Below, piece by piece: positions 45,622-54,465 of a stretch of DNA of 64,000 nt. Made by a program: the position numbers and the translations under genes. How positions within the stretch are numbered: position 1 is the stretch's first letter; each line of letters begins with the position of its first letter. The notes beneath the pieces are model-generated. The model saw only the letters and a program-made list of their open reading frames with translations, searched no databases and was not told the DNA's origin. The stretch is from assembly GCA_050010115.1 (NCBI GenBank), contig JBEKLQ010000007.1:1-64000 (forward strand). Reading direction: 5' to 3'. The DNA is from JAKACA01 sp050010115. GTDB taxonomy: Bacteria; Actinomycetota; Acidimicrobiia; Acidimicrobiales; Bog-793.

Positions 45622-46740
45622 CTACAGCGGAATACGCCAAATGACGGTCGTGCCTTCTCCTGGCTCGGACCGTATTTCGAAGACACCCATGAGCTGCTCG
45701 GCACGCGCTGCCATATTGCGGAGACCGTGGCCGCTGGGAGACGAACGCCGGATGCCGATGCCGTCGTCACTGACGGAGAGCTGGAGCTCTTCGGTCGTGA
45801 CGGCGACCGCAACCTCGGCTCTCGTCGCCCGGGCGTGCCGTGTGATGTTCGACAACGCCTCCCGTACGACTGCGGCGGCCGCTTCGGTCATCTCCGTGGT
45901 GACGGAGTTGTCGAGCGGTCCCTGGAACTGCACCCGGGGCAAGAACCCGAGCGCCTCGCGCGCCTCCGTGACGACCCGGGTGATCTCGGCACGGGCGCCG
46001 TTCGCGCTTCGAGCCTCCAGGCCGAAGATCGTGCTCCGAATGTCGGCGATCGTGAGATCGAGCTCGTCGACGGCAGCCTCGATACGTTCGCTCGCGTTCG
46101 GCGGGTCCACCACGCGGGCCAAGCCTTGCAGGCTGAGACCCACGGCGAAGAGTCGCTGGATGACCGTGTCATGCAGATCGCGGGCTATGCGCTCGCGGTC
46201 AGCGAACAGAGCGAGCTCGCCGAGGCGCTCGTGCAGGCGCACGTTGTCAACCGCCACCCCGGCCGCCGCAGCGAGCGACGAGAGCAGGCGCTCGTCTGTT
46301 TCGGTGAACTCGCGCGCCGAGCGCTTCTCGGTCAGGTACAAGTTACCGAACGCCAGCTCTCGCACCCGGATCGGGACGCCGAGGAACGAGCTCATGGGTG
46401 GATGATTGGGCGGGAACCCGAACGACCGTTCGTGAGCGCCCAGCTCCGCCAGCCGGATCGGCCGCGGATCGTTGATGAGCACGCCGAGGACACCATGACC
46501 CTTCGGCCGCTCGCCGATCGCCGCCTCCTGCTCCTCGGAAAGACCGTGAGTCACGAACTCCGATAGCGCCTCGCCACTCGAGTCGAGAACGCCGAGCGCG
46601 CCGTAGCGGGCATCGGTCAACTCGCAGGCCGCCACCACGATCCGCCGGAGCACGCCTTCGAGGTCGACGCCGGAGGCGATCGACAAGATCGCGTCGAGCA
46701 GGCCCGACTCGGCTAGCCCGGGCGCGGGCACATCCGACAT
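45622..46740 (-). CDS. DevS/DosT-like GAF sensor histidine kinase
   Basis: A 372-residue kinase with one GAF domain (about residues 25-170), then a HisKA_3 dimerisation helix with phospho-acceptor His190 in ARDLHDTVIQRLFAVG, and a short HATPase_c (DDGIG, GHGLRNMAARAEQL). The GAF contains FPPNHPPMSSFLGVPIRVR with His113 at the place of DosS His149, the proximal heme ligand, and GNLYLTEK with Tyr135 at the place of Tyr171. So a heme sensor of oxygen, NO or CO is likely. Unlike DosS/DosT it has one GAF, not two, and no membrane helix. ATG 46740 was chosen since the upstream frame lacks a good start. Oriented away from devR, with the cytochrome module between. Confidence 0.88.
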   Translation of the reverse strand: MSDVPAPGLAESGLLDAILSIASGVDLEGVLRRIVVAACELTDARYGALGVLDSSGEALSEFVTHGLSEEQEAAIGERPKGHGVLGVLINDPRPIRLAELGAHERSFGFPPNHPPMSSFLGVPIRVRELAFGNLYLTEKRSAREFTETDERLLSSLAAAAGVAVDNVRLHERLGELALFADRERIARDLHDTVIQRLFAVGLSLQGLARVVDPPNASERIEAAVDELDLTIADIRSTIFGLEARSANGARAEITRVVTEAREALGFLPRVQFQGPLDNSVTTEMTEAAAAVVREALSNITRHARATRAEVAVAVTTEELQLSVSDDGIGIRRSSPSGHGLRNMAARAEQLMGVFEIRSEPGEGTTVIWRIPL

Positions 46741-46941
46741 ATCGGTCACGATACCGGAGGTGAGAATCCGCAGGCACGTCCCCCTAAGGGCCAGCCCGGA
46801 CGCGTGTGATCGAGTACGCGCACGCGTTCCGGCAACCGACGGTCCCACAAGTGTCGCCTCTGACATGGGAAGCTCTCGACTGTGAATCTCCATCGGGGGC
46901 TCAGCGGCGACACCCGACCGGGGGCTCTTCCGCCTGTTATT

Positions 46942-46955
46942 GGGCCATTCGGCCC
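46942..46955 (+). promoter_or_regulatory. DosR-like box, site 3 (best palindrome)
   Basis: GGGCC-ATTC-GGCCC, fully symmetric half-sites, 54 bp before the start of the cytochrome module at 47010, flanked by TT and TA. It lies in the 269-bp divergent region with the kinase gene, which otherwise shows nothing recognisable. Confidence 0.75.
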
Positions 46956-47009
46956 TAGGCGCACTCAGCCGCTCCCGCCATGCTCTCTCGAAAAGGAGGC
47001 CGCCCAACG

Positions 47010-47246
47010 ATGCCACACACCCTCGCAGCCCTCGTGAACCTGAACAACCCCGGGCACTACGTGCACTGGGGTGTCATCCAGATCTCAGTCGCCAACCTGA
47101 TCGTGATCGCTCTGATGCTGGTGGTGTTGGTGCTCGCCCTGTTGCTGCCCTTCCCCCACCACGGCAAGGCAGCCACAGATGCGCGGGCCGTCCAACCGGA
47201 GCCCGGGACGCTCGACGAGCACTCAGATCGGGGGACCGAGCAATGA
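47010..47246 (+). CDS. Small single-helix protein of the cytochrome module
   Basis: A 78-residue protein: PHTLAALVNLNNPGHYVHWGVI followed by one strong transmembrane helix (IVIALMLVVLVLALLLPF) and a polar tail. The conserved-looking NNPGHYVHWG motif suggests a specific contact, perhaps with the quinol site or cytochrome b. AAGGAGG precedes ATG 47010. Its TGA overlaps the cytochrome b ATG. First gene of the module. Confidence 0.75.
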   Translation: MPHTLAALVNLNNPGHYVHWGVIQISVANLIVIALMLVVLVLALLLPFPHHGKAATDARAVQPEPGTLDEHSDRGTEQ

Positions 47247-48061
47247 GCATCAGCGCTCCCACTGCGACACCACCGGAGACCGTCATTGCCCCGGAACCGC
47301 CCACTTGGACAGGGCGCCTGCGTTCCCGAGCGGTGGGCATGCTGCCACCCGAGAAGCTGCTTCCCGACCGGCAGCCCGCTTACGTCGCCTCGTGGATCTA
47401 CATCTTCGGGGCCTTGACGCTGGCTGCGTTCGGCATCGTACTGCTCTCCGGCGCGGTGATCGCCATCAAGGGCCCTTCCTGGTACCACGTGTCGGGCCTG
47501 GGCCTGTACATGAACTCTCTCCACCTCTGGGGGACCGAGCTCTTCTTCTTCTTCATGGTCGTCCACCTGTGGGGCAAGTTCTTCATGGCCGCTTGGCGCG
47601 GTCGCCGGCGGGCCACGTGGATCACCGGCGTCCTGGCTTTCCTGACCTCGATCGGCACGGCGTTCACGGGGTACCTCTCGCAGCAGAACTTCGACTCTGA
47701 GTGGATCAGCACTCAGGCCAAGGACGGGATCAATGCCACCGGCGCTGGAGCGTTCTGGAACGTCTTGAACTTCGGCCAGATGCTGATGTGGCACATACTC
47801 CTGCTACCGCTCATCGTGGCGGTGATCGTGGGTCTGCATGTGTTGCAGGTCAGGCGTCACGGCGTGGTCCCGCCCTTTGCCGTCACGACGGCGGCGGGAA
47901 GCGCCACAAGCGGCTTCGCGGCAGAGCCGATCGCGGCAGAGCCGATCGCGGCAGAGCCGATCGCGGCAGAGCCGATCGCGGCAGAGCCGATCGCGGCAGA
48001 GCCGATCGCGGCAGCCGACGAACCGGCGCCCGCACCCAGCCCGAGCGAGGAGGCACAGTGA
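47243..48061 (+). CDS. Cytochrome b6-like diheme membrane subunit
   Basis: A 272-residue protein with four transmembrane segments. Heme-ligand histidines: two in helix II, 14 residues apart (SLHLWGTE / MVVHLWGKF), and two in helix IV (MWHILLLPL / GLHVLQVRRHG) with 14 residues between, the spacing of cytochrome b6 rather than bc1. This is the N-terminal, heme-carrying part of a b-type quinol complex; it lacks the C-terminal half, which may be replaced by the next gene. The C-terminus has six AAEPI repeats (15-bp units, 47918-48007). ATG overlaps the preceding stop and its own stop overlaps the next start (GTGA). Confidence 0.85.
   Translation: MSISAPTATPPETVIAPEPPTWTGRLRSRAVGMLPPEKLLPDRQPAYVASWIYIFGALTLAAFGIVLLSGAVIAIKGPSWYHVSGLGLYMNSLHLWGTELFFFFMVVHLWGKFFMAAWRGRRRATWITGVLAFLTSIGTAFTGYLSQQNFDSEWISTQAKDGINATGAGAFWNVLNFGQMLMWHILLLPLIVAVIVGLHVLQVRRHGVVPPFAVTTAAGSATSGFAAEPIAAEPIAAEPIAAEPIAAEPIAAEPIAAADEPAPAPSPSEEAQ
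47918..48007 (+). repeat. 6 x 15-bp tandem repeat in the cytochrome b tail
   Basis: Six perfect copies of a 15-bp unit GCGGCAGAGCCGATC, encoding AAEPI six times after the last membrane helix. Confidence 0.97.
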
Positions 48062-49005
48062 GCACCAAGCGCTTCAACCCGGACCGAGACGTGGCCGAGT
48101 GGGAGGGCCCAACGGTCCGCTACGACCTGCTCAAAGAGGTCGCCACCTGTTTCGCCGTCGTCCTCGTGCTCGTGGTCGTGCTGGCGGGCGTCTTCTCCTC
48201 ACCCGACGAACACGCCATCACGCTCAAGTCCTGGTCGCGAGCAGCTCCGACCGACTTCGTGCAGACCGCGATCACCGAGCTCGACGGGACGAGCGGCACA
48301 GCCACGTATGGGCCGCCGTACAACACCACCGCCGGCGCCAGCCAGAAGATCGGGCCGATCTCGCTCGAGAGTCTCGCCGGCGCCCGGATCCCGCTCAACA
48401 CAGCGGATGACTTCGTGGTCAATCCGCTCCGCACCCTGCCGAACAACCCCCGGCTCCAGGCAGCGCTGCAGAGCTTCCTGTCCGCCACCTCCAAGCAACA
48501 GGCGAGCTGGGAAGCTGCCTACGAGAAGGTGGCGCCGGCGGCGACCTTCAACGGTCAGCTGCAGGTGAAGACCGGGCCGTACGGCCCGGTCGGAGTCATG
48601 ATGAGCCAGCTGCTCGCCATGGCGCGCAGCGGAGCGCTGGACGGTGCGCTGCTGGCGTCGCCGCAGCTGTACGGCACCGACTACACCAAGCCGCTCCTGT
48701 TCATCGCTGACGGCGGCTACATGGCGGACGTCGCCACCGCTCGGCACCTGTCGGGCGAGCAGTGGGGCATGATGAACGAGACCGGCAACTACCCCGGTCA
48801 AGCGTGGCTGTGGCTCTACACGATGTGGTACCAAGTGCCGCCGATGAACAGCTCGGACAACGGCGACGCCGAGGTGTGGGCCCTCATGATGCTGCTCACG
48901 CTGTTGCTCGCCCTCGTGCCGTTCATCCCCGGCGTTCGGTCGATCCCTCGCTGGACACGCGTCTACCGGTTGGTCTGGCGCCGCCACTACCGTGCAGTGG
49001 AGTAG
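48058..49005 (+). CDS. Two-helix membrane partner of the cytochrome b6-like protein
   Basis: A 315-residue protein: an N-terminal amphipathic start (RYDLLKEVATCF), helix at residues about 26-45, a large extracytoplasmic region of some 200 residues (YGPPYNTTAGASQKIGPISLES...), and a second C-terminal helix (LMMLLTLLLALVPFIPGV) with a basic tail. No heme, Fe-S or Rieske motif is seen. It looks like a dedicated partner of the b subunit. GTG 48058 overlaps the cytochrome b stop. The electron acceptor of the module is not evident. Confidence 0.7.
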   Translation: MSTKRFNPDRDVAEWEGPTVRYDLLKEVATCFAVVLVLVVVLAGVFSSPDEHAITLKSWSRAAPTDFVQTAITELDGTSGTATYGPPYNTTAGASQKIGPISLESLAGARIPLNTADDFVVNPLRTLPNNPRLQAALQSFLSATSKQQASWEAAYEKVAPAATFNGQLQVKTGPYGPVGVMMSQLLAMARSGALDGALLASPQLYGTDYTKPLLFIADGGYMADVATARHLSGEQWGMMNETGNYPGQAWLWLYTMWYQVPPMNSSDNGDAEVWALMMLLTLLLALVPFIPGVRSIPRWTRVYRLVWRRHYRAVE

Positions 49006-49044
49006 TCAGCCCCACTGCCAGTACGCGACACGAGGCGGTAGCCA

Positions 49045-49704
49045 ATGCTGAAGGTCTTTCTGCTTGACGACCATGAGGTGGTCCGTGCCGGGATCCGCGG
49101 GCTTCTCGAGGCCGAGGGCGAGATCGAGGTAGTCGGCGAGGCCGGCACGGCCGAAGAGGCGATCCGCCGGGTCCCGGCAGTTCGCCCGGATGTGGCGGTC
49201 CTCGATGTGAGGCTGCCGGATGGCGATGGAGTCGAAGTCTGCCGGGAGCTCCGCAGCCGCATGCCGGAGCTTCGGTGCCTCATGCTGACCTCCTTCGCCG
49301 ATGACGACGCTCTGTTCGCGGCGATCATGGGTGGCGCCTCCGGCTATGTGCTGAAACAGATCCGGGGAAGCGAGCTCGTCTCGTCCATCATGCGCGTCGG
49401 ACGGGGCGAGTCCCTCATCGACCCCGCTCTCATGAAGCGGGTGCTCGACCGCCTCCGCAGCGGCCCCGAGCAGGATGAGCGACTCGCTCGGCTGTCAGAG
49501 CAGGAGCGCAGGATCCTCAATCTGCTTGCCGAGGGCCTCACCAACCGCCAGATCGCCGAGCGGCTCTACCTGGCCGAGAAGACGGTCAAGAATTACGTGT
49601 CCAACCTGCTCACCAAGCTGGGAATGTCGAGACGGACCGAGGCGGCGGCGTTCGCGGCGCGGATCGCCGAGCGCCAGGCGGGCAAGCGTCCCGGGTTGGA
49701 GTAA
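49045..49704 (+). CDS. devR: DevR/DosR-like response regulator
   Basis: A 219-residue NarL/FixJ-family regulator, closely similar in layout to mycobacterial DosR: KVFLLDDHEVVRAGI opening, phospho-acceptor Asp54 in VAVLDVRLPDGDG, TSF/K switch (GYVLKQI), and LuxR helix-turn-helix ILNLLAEGLTNRQIAERLYL followed by AEKTVKNYVSNLLTKLG, with the Lys/Asn contacts known for DosR. It lies 39 bp after the membrane-module gene on the same strand, so it is probably transcribed with that module (its own upstream DNA has no box). It is expected to be phosphorylated by the kinase ending at 45622. The box at 49704 begins at its own stop. Confidence 0.9.
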   Translation: MLKVFLLDDHEVVRAGIRGLLEAEGEIEVVGEAGTAEEAIRRVPAVRPDVAVLDVRLPDGDGVEVCRELRSRMPELRCLMLTSFADDDALFAAIMGGASGYVLKQIRGSELVSSIMRVGRGESLIDPALMKRVLDRLRSGPEQDERLARLSEQERRILNLLAEGLTNRQIAERLYLAEKTVKNYVSNLLTKLGMSRRTEAAAFAARIAERQAGKRPGLE

Positions 49705-49717
49705 AGGCTTTCGGCCC
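49704..49717 (+). promoter_or_regulatory. DosR-like box, site 4
   Basis: AAGGC-TTTC-GGCCC, overlapping the last base of the devR stop and 59 bp before the usp at 49777. The left half is weaker. A GGGTCGACTCGGCCC near-match follows at 49727-49741 with one extra base between halves. Confidence 0.6.
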
Positions 49718-49776
49718 TTGAGCAACGGGTCGACTCGGCCCACAGTAAGTGGGAGACAACAAAGGAGATGGCCCGC

Positions 49777-50205
49777 ATGGAGGCTTTCAAGACCCTGCTA
49801 GTGGCAGTGGATCAGTCGGAGCAGTCGAACCGGGCAGTCGGCGCTGCCCGCGACCTCGCCGGCGTCTCCGGTGGGAGCGTGCGGCTGGTTCATGTGCGTG
49901 AGCAACAAGTAATTCGTGCGAAAGGGGGCGGGATCTTCGACGTGGAAGAGCCTGAGGACGTCGACCAGCTGCTGAAGGAAGACATCGCCGTGTTGAAGGA
50001 GGCTGGCATCTCAGTCTCCGCCGAGCTCCGTCACGCTCAGCTCGGTGGCGCAGCGAGCCAGATCATCGCGGCGGCCAAGGAGTCGTCAGCCGACGTCATC
50101 GTGATGGGGTCTCGTGGGCGCTCCGAGCTGGCGGCGCTGCTGCTCGGTAGCACTGCGTACAAGGTCCTCCACCTCGCAGACTGCCCCGTGCTCGTCGTCC
50201 ACTGA
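49777..50205 (+). CDS. Universal stress protein 3
   Basis: A 142-residue Usp: TLLVAVDQSEQSNRAV and full ATP motif GSRGRSELAALLLGST. It is most like the Usp at 41262. ATG 49777 is chosen because AAAGGAG lies 9 nt before it, whereas ATG 49768 would touch the AAAGGAG. The box 59 bp upstream suggests regulation by DevR. Confidence 0.92.
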   Translation: MEAFKTLLVAVDQSEQSNRAVGAARDLAGVSGGSVRLVHVREQQVIRAKGGGIFDVEEPEDVDQLLKEDIAVLKEAGISVSAELRHAQLGGAASQIIAAAKESSADVIVMGSRGRSELAALLLGSTAYKVLHLADCPVLVVH

Positions 50206-50336
50206 CACGCCGGTCCATCGCCACGTCACGCCCGGCAACTCGCGACGCAGCCCTGCCACGAGAGCACGGAGGCCCTGAGTCGCCACTACGGCATCCGCGT
50301 CCCCGCAGATAAGGACGGTGGGTGCCTGTCCGGACA

Positions 50337-50337
<1 letters not shown>
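50086..50337 (-). CDS. Possible small ORF coupled to the TorD gene
   Basis: An 83-residue frame starting at ATG 50337, whose A overlaps the TorD stop (TGATG). It opens APTVLICGDADAVVATQGLRALV, faintly like the N-terminus of hydrogenase-maturation endopeptidases, but lacks the later parts. It overlaps the Usp 3' end antisense by 120 bp. Could be a remnant; low confidence. Confidence 0.35.
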
Positions 50338-51065
<728 letters not shown>

Positions 51066-51275
51066 GACGTTGCCTCCCCGGCTTCACTGCCAACTTCTGC
51101 CGAAGGGACGGCTAGGACAGTGCTGGACACGGGCCCCATCACCAAGCGCCTTGGCGCCTGCTGCATGCTCGTCATACCGGCAGTCAACCGTGTTCCACTG
51201 GGCTGCCCTAGAGGCGAAATGCCCTTGTGCGCCGGGTGAAAGGTCAGGTGTTGTCCTGCTTGGGGGAGCGGATCA

Positions 51276-51289
51276 GAGCCGAAAGGCCC
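51276..51289 (+). promoter_or_regulatory. DosR-like box, site 5
   Basis: GAGCC-GAAA-GGCCC on the + strand (GGGCC-TTTC-GGCTC on the other), 35 bp before the PNPOx-like gene. It is in the 259-bp region between the divergent TorD and PNPOx genes, where no other feature is seen. Confidence 0.6.
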
Positions 51290-51324
51290 TAGGCCCGTCT
51301 GCGCCGGATCGGCACCATGAGTTG

Positions 51325-51810
51325 ATGGGCGCGCCGGAACCCGAATGGCCCGATCAACGCGGCTCGATCGTGCTGTCACTGGCGGAGTGCCACCGGTTGC
51401 TGGTCGCGATGGCCGGCGGTGTCGGACGCCTCGGCTTGGTCATCGACGGCATGCCCATCGTGCTCCCGTTCAGCTACGCACTCCTCGACGACGAGGTTCT
51501 CTTGCGTCTCGGCCCGGGCACCACACTCGATGCCGTGCTCCGCGAGCCGCCGGTCGCCTTCGAGATCGACCAGGTGGACCATCGCCCTCCCTCGGCACCC
51601 GAGGCATGGAGCGTTCTCGTCCACGGAACGGCGCAGGTGGTGCGCGACCCTCTCGTCCTGGAGCAGGCCGCCGCCTCCGGCCTCACTCCCCTCGTGAACC
51701 AGCCGGGCGCGGTGTACGTTCTCGTCCGGACCGGCGTTGTCTCGGGGCGACGCTTCCCGGTCGGCGCGCTCGCTCGGTTCAGTTTCAGCACCGGCACTCA
51801 ATCAACGTAG
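51325..51810 (+). CDS. Pyridoxamine-5'-phosphate-oxidase-like flavoprotein
   Basis: A 161-residue split-barrel FMN-binding protein. The strands GRLGLVIDGMPIVLPFSYAL and EVLLRLGPGTTLDAVLREPPVAFEIDQVD follow the order of the PNPOx-like/NimA-like fold. The mycobacterial DosR regulon contains a protein of this type (Rv3129), so it fits the cluster. It may bind FMN, F420 or heme. ATG 51325 is the better start; an out-of-frame ATG lies at 51317. It is 9 bp before the next Usp start region, forming a two-gene unit. Confidence 0.82.
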   Translation: MGAPEPEWPDQRGSIVLSLAECHRLLVAMAGGVGRLGLVIDGMPIVLPFSYALLDDEVLLRLGPGTTLDAVLREPPVAFEIDQVDHRPPSAPEAWSVLVHGTAQVVRDPLVLEQAAASGLTPLVNQPGAVYVLVRTGVVSGRRFPVGALARFSFSTGTQST

Positions 51811-51819
51811 GTGGACAAG

Positions 51820-52290
51820 ATGACTGATTCACCGTCACAACAAGCACGCAGGATCGTGGTGGGCGTCGACAGCTCGGACCCATCGAAGGCGGCTTTGGCC
51901 TGGGCCGCTCGGCAAGCCGAGCTGACGCATGCTCCGCTCGAGGTCGTGTGGGCTTGGGAGTTCCCTCCGATGTACGGCTTCGCCATCGGCTACCCGGACG
52001 GGGTGGAGCTAGCCGAGGATGCCCAGAACCAACTCTCGAAGGTGACCGCCGAGGTGCTTGGAGACGAGCCGGCCGTCGAGGTCATTGAGACGGTCGTCGA
52101 AGGTCATCCGGCGCTCGTCCTCCAGGACCTCTCCGCAGATGCGGCCCTCCTCGTCGTCGGCTGCCGCGGGCTGGGTGCCTTCCGGGGGATGCTGCTCGGC
52201 TCGGTGAGCTCGTTCCTGGCAACCCATGCACGGTGCCCGGTCCTCATCGTGCACGGCCCTCGAGCCCACGAGGCGAAGCCGGCGTCCTGA
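51820..52290 (+). CDS. Universal stress protein 4
   Basis: A 156-residue Usp: IVVGVDSSDPSKAALAWAARQAELTHAPLEVVWAWE and ATP motif GCRGLGAFRGMLLGSVSSFL. ATG 51820 with GGTGG about 5 nt upstream; GTG 51811 directly follows the previous stop and is less likely. It is a different branch from the two small paralogues, closer to the ATP-binding UspA class. Convergent with the alcohol dehydrogenase gene. Confidence 0.92.
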   Translation: MTDSPSQQARRIVVGVDSSDPSKAALAWAARQAELTHAPLEVVWAWEFPPMYGFAIGYPDGVELAEDAQNQLSKVTAEVLGDEPAVEVIETVVEGHPALVLQDLSADAALLVVGCRGLGAFRGMLLGSVSSFLATHARCPVLIVHGPRAHEAKPAS

Positions 52291-52299
52291 GCGGGCCCT

Positions 52300-53364
52300 T
52301 CAACCCGGGAAGGCACCGCCCACCAGGACCGCGGCACCGTTCACACGATCGTGCGCAAGGTCGCGAAGCGCCTCGTTCGCCTGCTCGAGCGCGTACGGGG
52401 TGGTCGTCACCCGGATCCCGATCTGAGCCGCAAGGGCAAGGAACTGCTCGCCGTCGGACCGCGTGTTGGCCGTGACACTGCGAACCGTCCTTTCTTCGAA
52501 CAGGTGACGCTCATAGTTGAGCGTCGGGATGTCGCTCAAATGGATTCCTGCGATCGCCAGCGTCCCGCCGCGGTCGAGGGCCGACAGGCAGACCGGCACG
52601 AGGTCGCCCACGGGGGCGAACAGGATCGCCGCGTCGAGCGGTTCGGGCGGCGAGCCGTAAGCATCGCCGGCGCTGGCAGCACCAAGCTCGAGGGCGAGGG
52701 CTTGGGCTTCGGCTGCACGAGTGAGCACGTGCACCGTGGCCCCCTCGGCGAGCGCGATCTGAGCGGTCAGGTGCGCTGAGGCGCCGAAGCCGTAGATGCC
52801 GAGCCGACCGCCTGGGGCCAGCTCCGACCGCCGCAAGGCCCGGTAGCCGATGATCCCTGCGCACAGCAGCGGCGCCACGGTCACGTCGTCGAACGCCTCG
52901 GGCAGTGCGTAGGCATAGTCCTCGTCGGCCAGCGCGTACTCGGCGTATCCGCCGTCACGATCCCAGCCCGTGAAGCTGGGGGCCAAGCAAAGGTTCTCGC
53001 GTCCCTCGGTGCAGAAGCGGCACGTCCCGCATGTGTGCGCGAGCCATGCTACGCCGATCCGGTCTCCAACGCTGAACTTGCCCTTCGTCTGTGACCCGAG
53101 GCGATCAACGACACCGACGATCTCGTGGCCGGGCACGGTCAGCGGGCGTTTCGGATCCAGGTCGCCCTCGGCGAGATGAAGGTCCGTGCGGCACACGCCG
53201 CAGGCGAGGACGCGCACGCGCACCTGTCCCTCACCGGGGACCGGCAGCGGACGGTCGAGCGGGCGGAGTGGATGCGAGTCGATCGGCCCCGGCCGATCGA
53301 CTGCGAACGCGCGCATCGTCTGGGGTGCCGTCCCGTCGGGCGTGTGCGCAGTCGGCATGTCCAT
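52300..53364 (-). CDS. Zinc-dependent alcohol dehydrogenase, AdhA type
   Basis: A 354-residue medium-chain dehydrogenase. Zinc catalytic residues in CGVCRTDLHLAEGDL and GHEIVG; structural-zinc cysteines in HTCGTCRFCTEGRENLC; NAD(P) motif GIYGFGASAHLTAQIAL. It is similar to mycobacterial AdhA-type enzymes for aliphatic alcohols or aldehydes. ATG 53364 overlaps the preceding gene's stop (TGATG), so it is coupled to the hydroxyacid dehydrogenase. Its NAD(H)-linked activity would help balance redox next to the regulon; no DosR-like box is seen in front of this pair. Confidence 0.9.
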   Translation of the reverse strand: MDMPTAHTPDGTAPQTMRAFAVDRPGPIDSHPLRPLDRPLPVPGEGQVRVRVLACGVCRTDLHLAEGDLDPKRPLTVPGHEIVGVVDRLGSQTKGKFSVGDRIGVAWLAHTCGTCRFCTEGRENLCLAPSFTGWDRDGGYAEYALADEDYAYALPEAFDDVTVAPLLCAGIIGYRALRRSELAPGGRLGIYGFGASAHLTAQIALAEGATVHVLTRAAEAQALALELGAASAGDAYGSPPEPLDAAILFAPVGDLVPVCLSALDRGGTLAIAGIHLSDIPTLNYERHLFEERTVRSVTANTRSDGEQFLALAAQIGIRVTTTPYALEQANEALRDLAHDRVNGAAVLVGGAFPG

Positions 53365-54359
53365 CAGGCTCCCGGGACTTCCGTCCCGACAAGAACCTCA
53401 GGGTTCAGCAACGTCGCTGGTCGCTCGCCCACGAGGGCGGCGATCACGTTCTCGGCCGCCAACAGCCCCATAGCCGTCCGCGACCCCACCGTGGCGCTTC
53501 CGAGGTGAGGCGCCAGCACCACTCGTTCGTGTACCAGCAAGCGAGGCTCAATGTCCGGTTCGTGCTCGTAGACGTCGAGGCCTGCGGCGAAGATCACGCC
53601 GGCATCAAGCGCCTCGGCCAGGGCTGCTTCATCCACCACCGGCCCACGGGCGGTGTTGACGAGCACCGCCGTCGGCTTCATCAGCCGCAGGCGCTCAGCC
53701 GAGATCAGGTGGCGCGTCTCCGGGCTCAAGTTGACGTGCAGGCTGACGAAGTCCGACGTCGCCAGCAGATCATCCAACGACACGGATTCGGCACCCTCGA
53801 GCGCGGCGCCCGGAGCCACCAAAGCGTCATGGACGAGGACCCGCATGCCAAAACCAGCCGCCCGGCGTGCCACAGCCCGGCCGATTCGCCCGAATCCCAC
53901 GATCCCGAGCGTGGCCCCGAAGACATCCTGACCGAGCATCATCTCCGGTCCCCAGATCCACGGCCGGCGCGACCGCAGCAACCGGTCCCCCTCCGCCACT
54001 CGGCGGGCTGCCGCTGTCAGCAACGCCCACGCCATGTCAGCCGTCGCCTCGGTCAGTACATCGGGCGTGTTCGTCACCATCACGCCTCGCCGAGTGCACG
54101 CGCCGATGTCGATGTTGTCCACGCCGACGGCGTAGTTGGCGACGATGACGAGTTGCTCACCGGCAGCATCGAGCAACTCGTCGTCCACTCGCTCGGTGAG
54201 GAGCGTGAGCAGGCCGAGCTTGCCCGCAGCCTGTGCGAGAAGGAGGTTCCGGGGGATGACCGACGCCTCGGGCCAGAGTGTCAGGTCGCACTCCTCCTCC
54301 AGCCGCTCCATCGCCGGCGCCGGGAGCCTCCGGGTCACGAGCACCGGGGGGCGGGCCAT
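53364..54359 (-). CDS. D-isomer-specific 2-hydroxyacid dehydrogenase (glyoxylate/hydroxypyruvate reductase type)
   Basis: A 331-residue NAD(P)H-dependent reductase: nucleotide motif LGIVGFGRIGRAVARRA, substrate-arginine in VNTARGPVVDE, and catalytic HLGSAT. It probably reduces glyoxylate or hydroxypyruvate to glycolate/glycerate. The divergent neighbour is glycerate kinase, which phosphorylates glycerate, so the two complete a glyoxylate/hydroxypyruvate-to-glycerate-phosphate route; this is inferred from position. ATG 54359, 106 bp from the kinase start. Confidence 0.9.
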   Translation of the reverse strand: MARPPVLVTRRLPAPAMERLEEECDLTLWPEASVIPRNLLLAQAAGKLGLLTLLTERVDDELLDAAGEQLVIVANYAVGVDNIDIGACTRRGVMVTNTPDVLTEATADMAWALLTAAARRVAEGDRLLRSRRPWIWGPEMMLGQDVFGATLGIVGFGRIGRAVARRAAGFGMRVLVHDALVAPGAALEGAESVSLDDLLATSDFVSLHVNLSPETRHLISAERLRLMKPTAVLVNTARGPVVDEAALAEALDAGVIFAAGLDVYEHEPDIEPRLLVHERVVLAPHLGSATVGSRTAMGLLAAENVIAALVGERPATLLNPEVLVGTEVPGA

Positions 54360-54399
54360 GTGGGCACGTTACCGCTGGCACCCGTGCGTGGAGCAGGCG

Positions 54400-54423
54400 C
54401 AGGTCCCGTCCTCTCGGGACCTG
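54400..54423. promoter_or_regulatory. 9-bp inverted repeat between divergent genes
   Basis: CAGGTCCCG (54400-54408), 6-bp spacer, CGGGACCTG (54415-54423), perfect dyad between the hydroxyacid dehydrogenase and glycerate kinase starts. Likely operator for both or a 5' hairpin. Its half-sites are everted relative to a DosR box, so it is a different element. Confidence 0.5.
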
Positions 54424-54465
54424 CGGCGCCACTGGAGCCGGCGCCCGTCGGCAACAATCACACTG

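Noticed and set aside
47918..48007. Tandem 15-bp units as a CRISPR-like array
   Set aside because: No unique spacers; in-frame protein repeats instead. The same holds for 33436-33507 and 51001-51042.
51098..51111. GAAGGGAC-like sequence as a DosR box for the TorD gene
   Set aside because: Only one half-site is recognisable; second half absent.
54400..54423. Dyad as a sixth DosR-like box
   Set aside because: Half-site order is GTCCC...GGGAC, the reverse of the DosR arrangement, and spacing is different.
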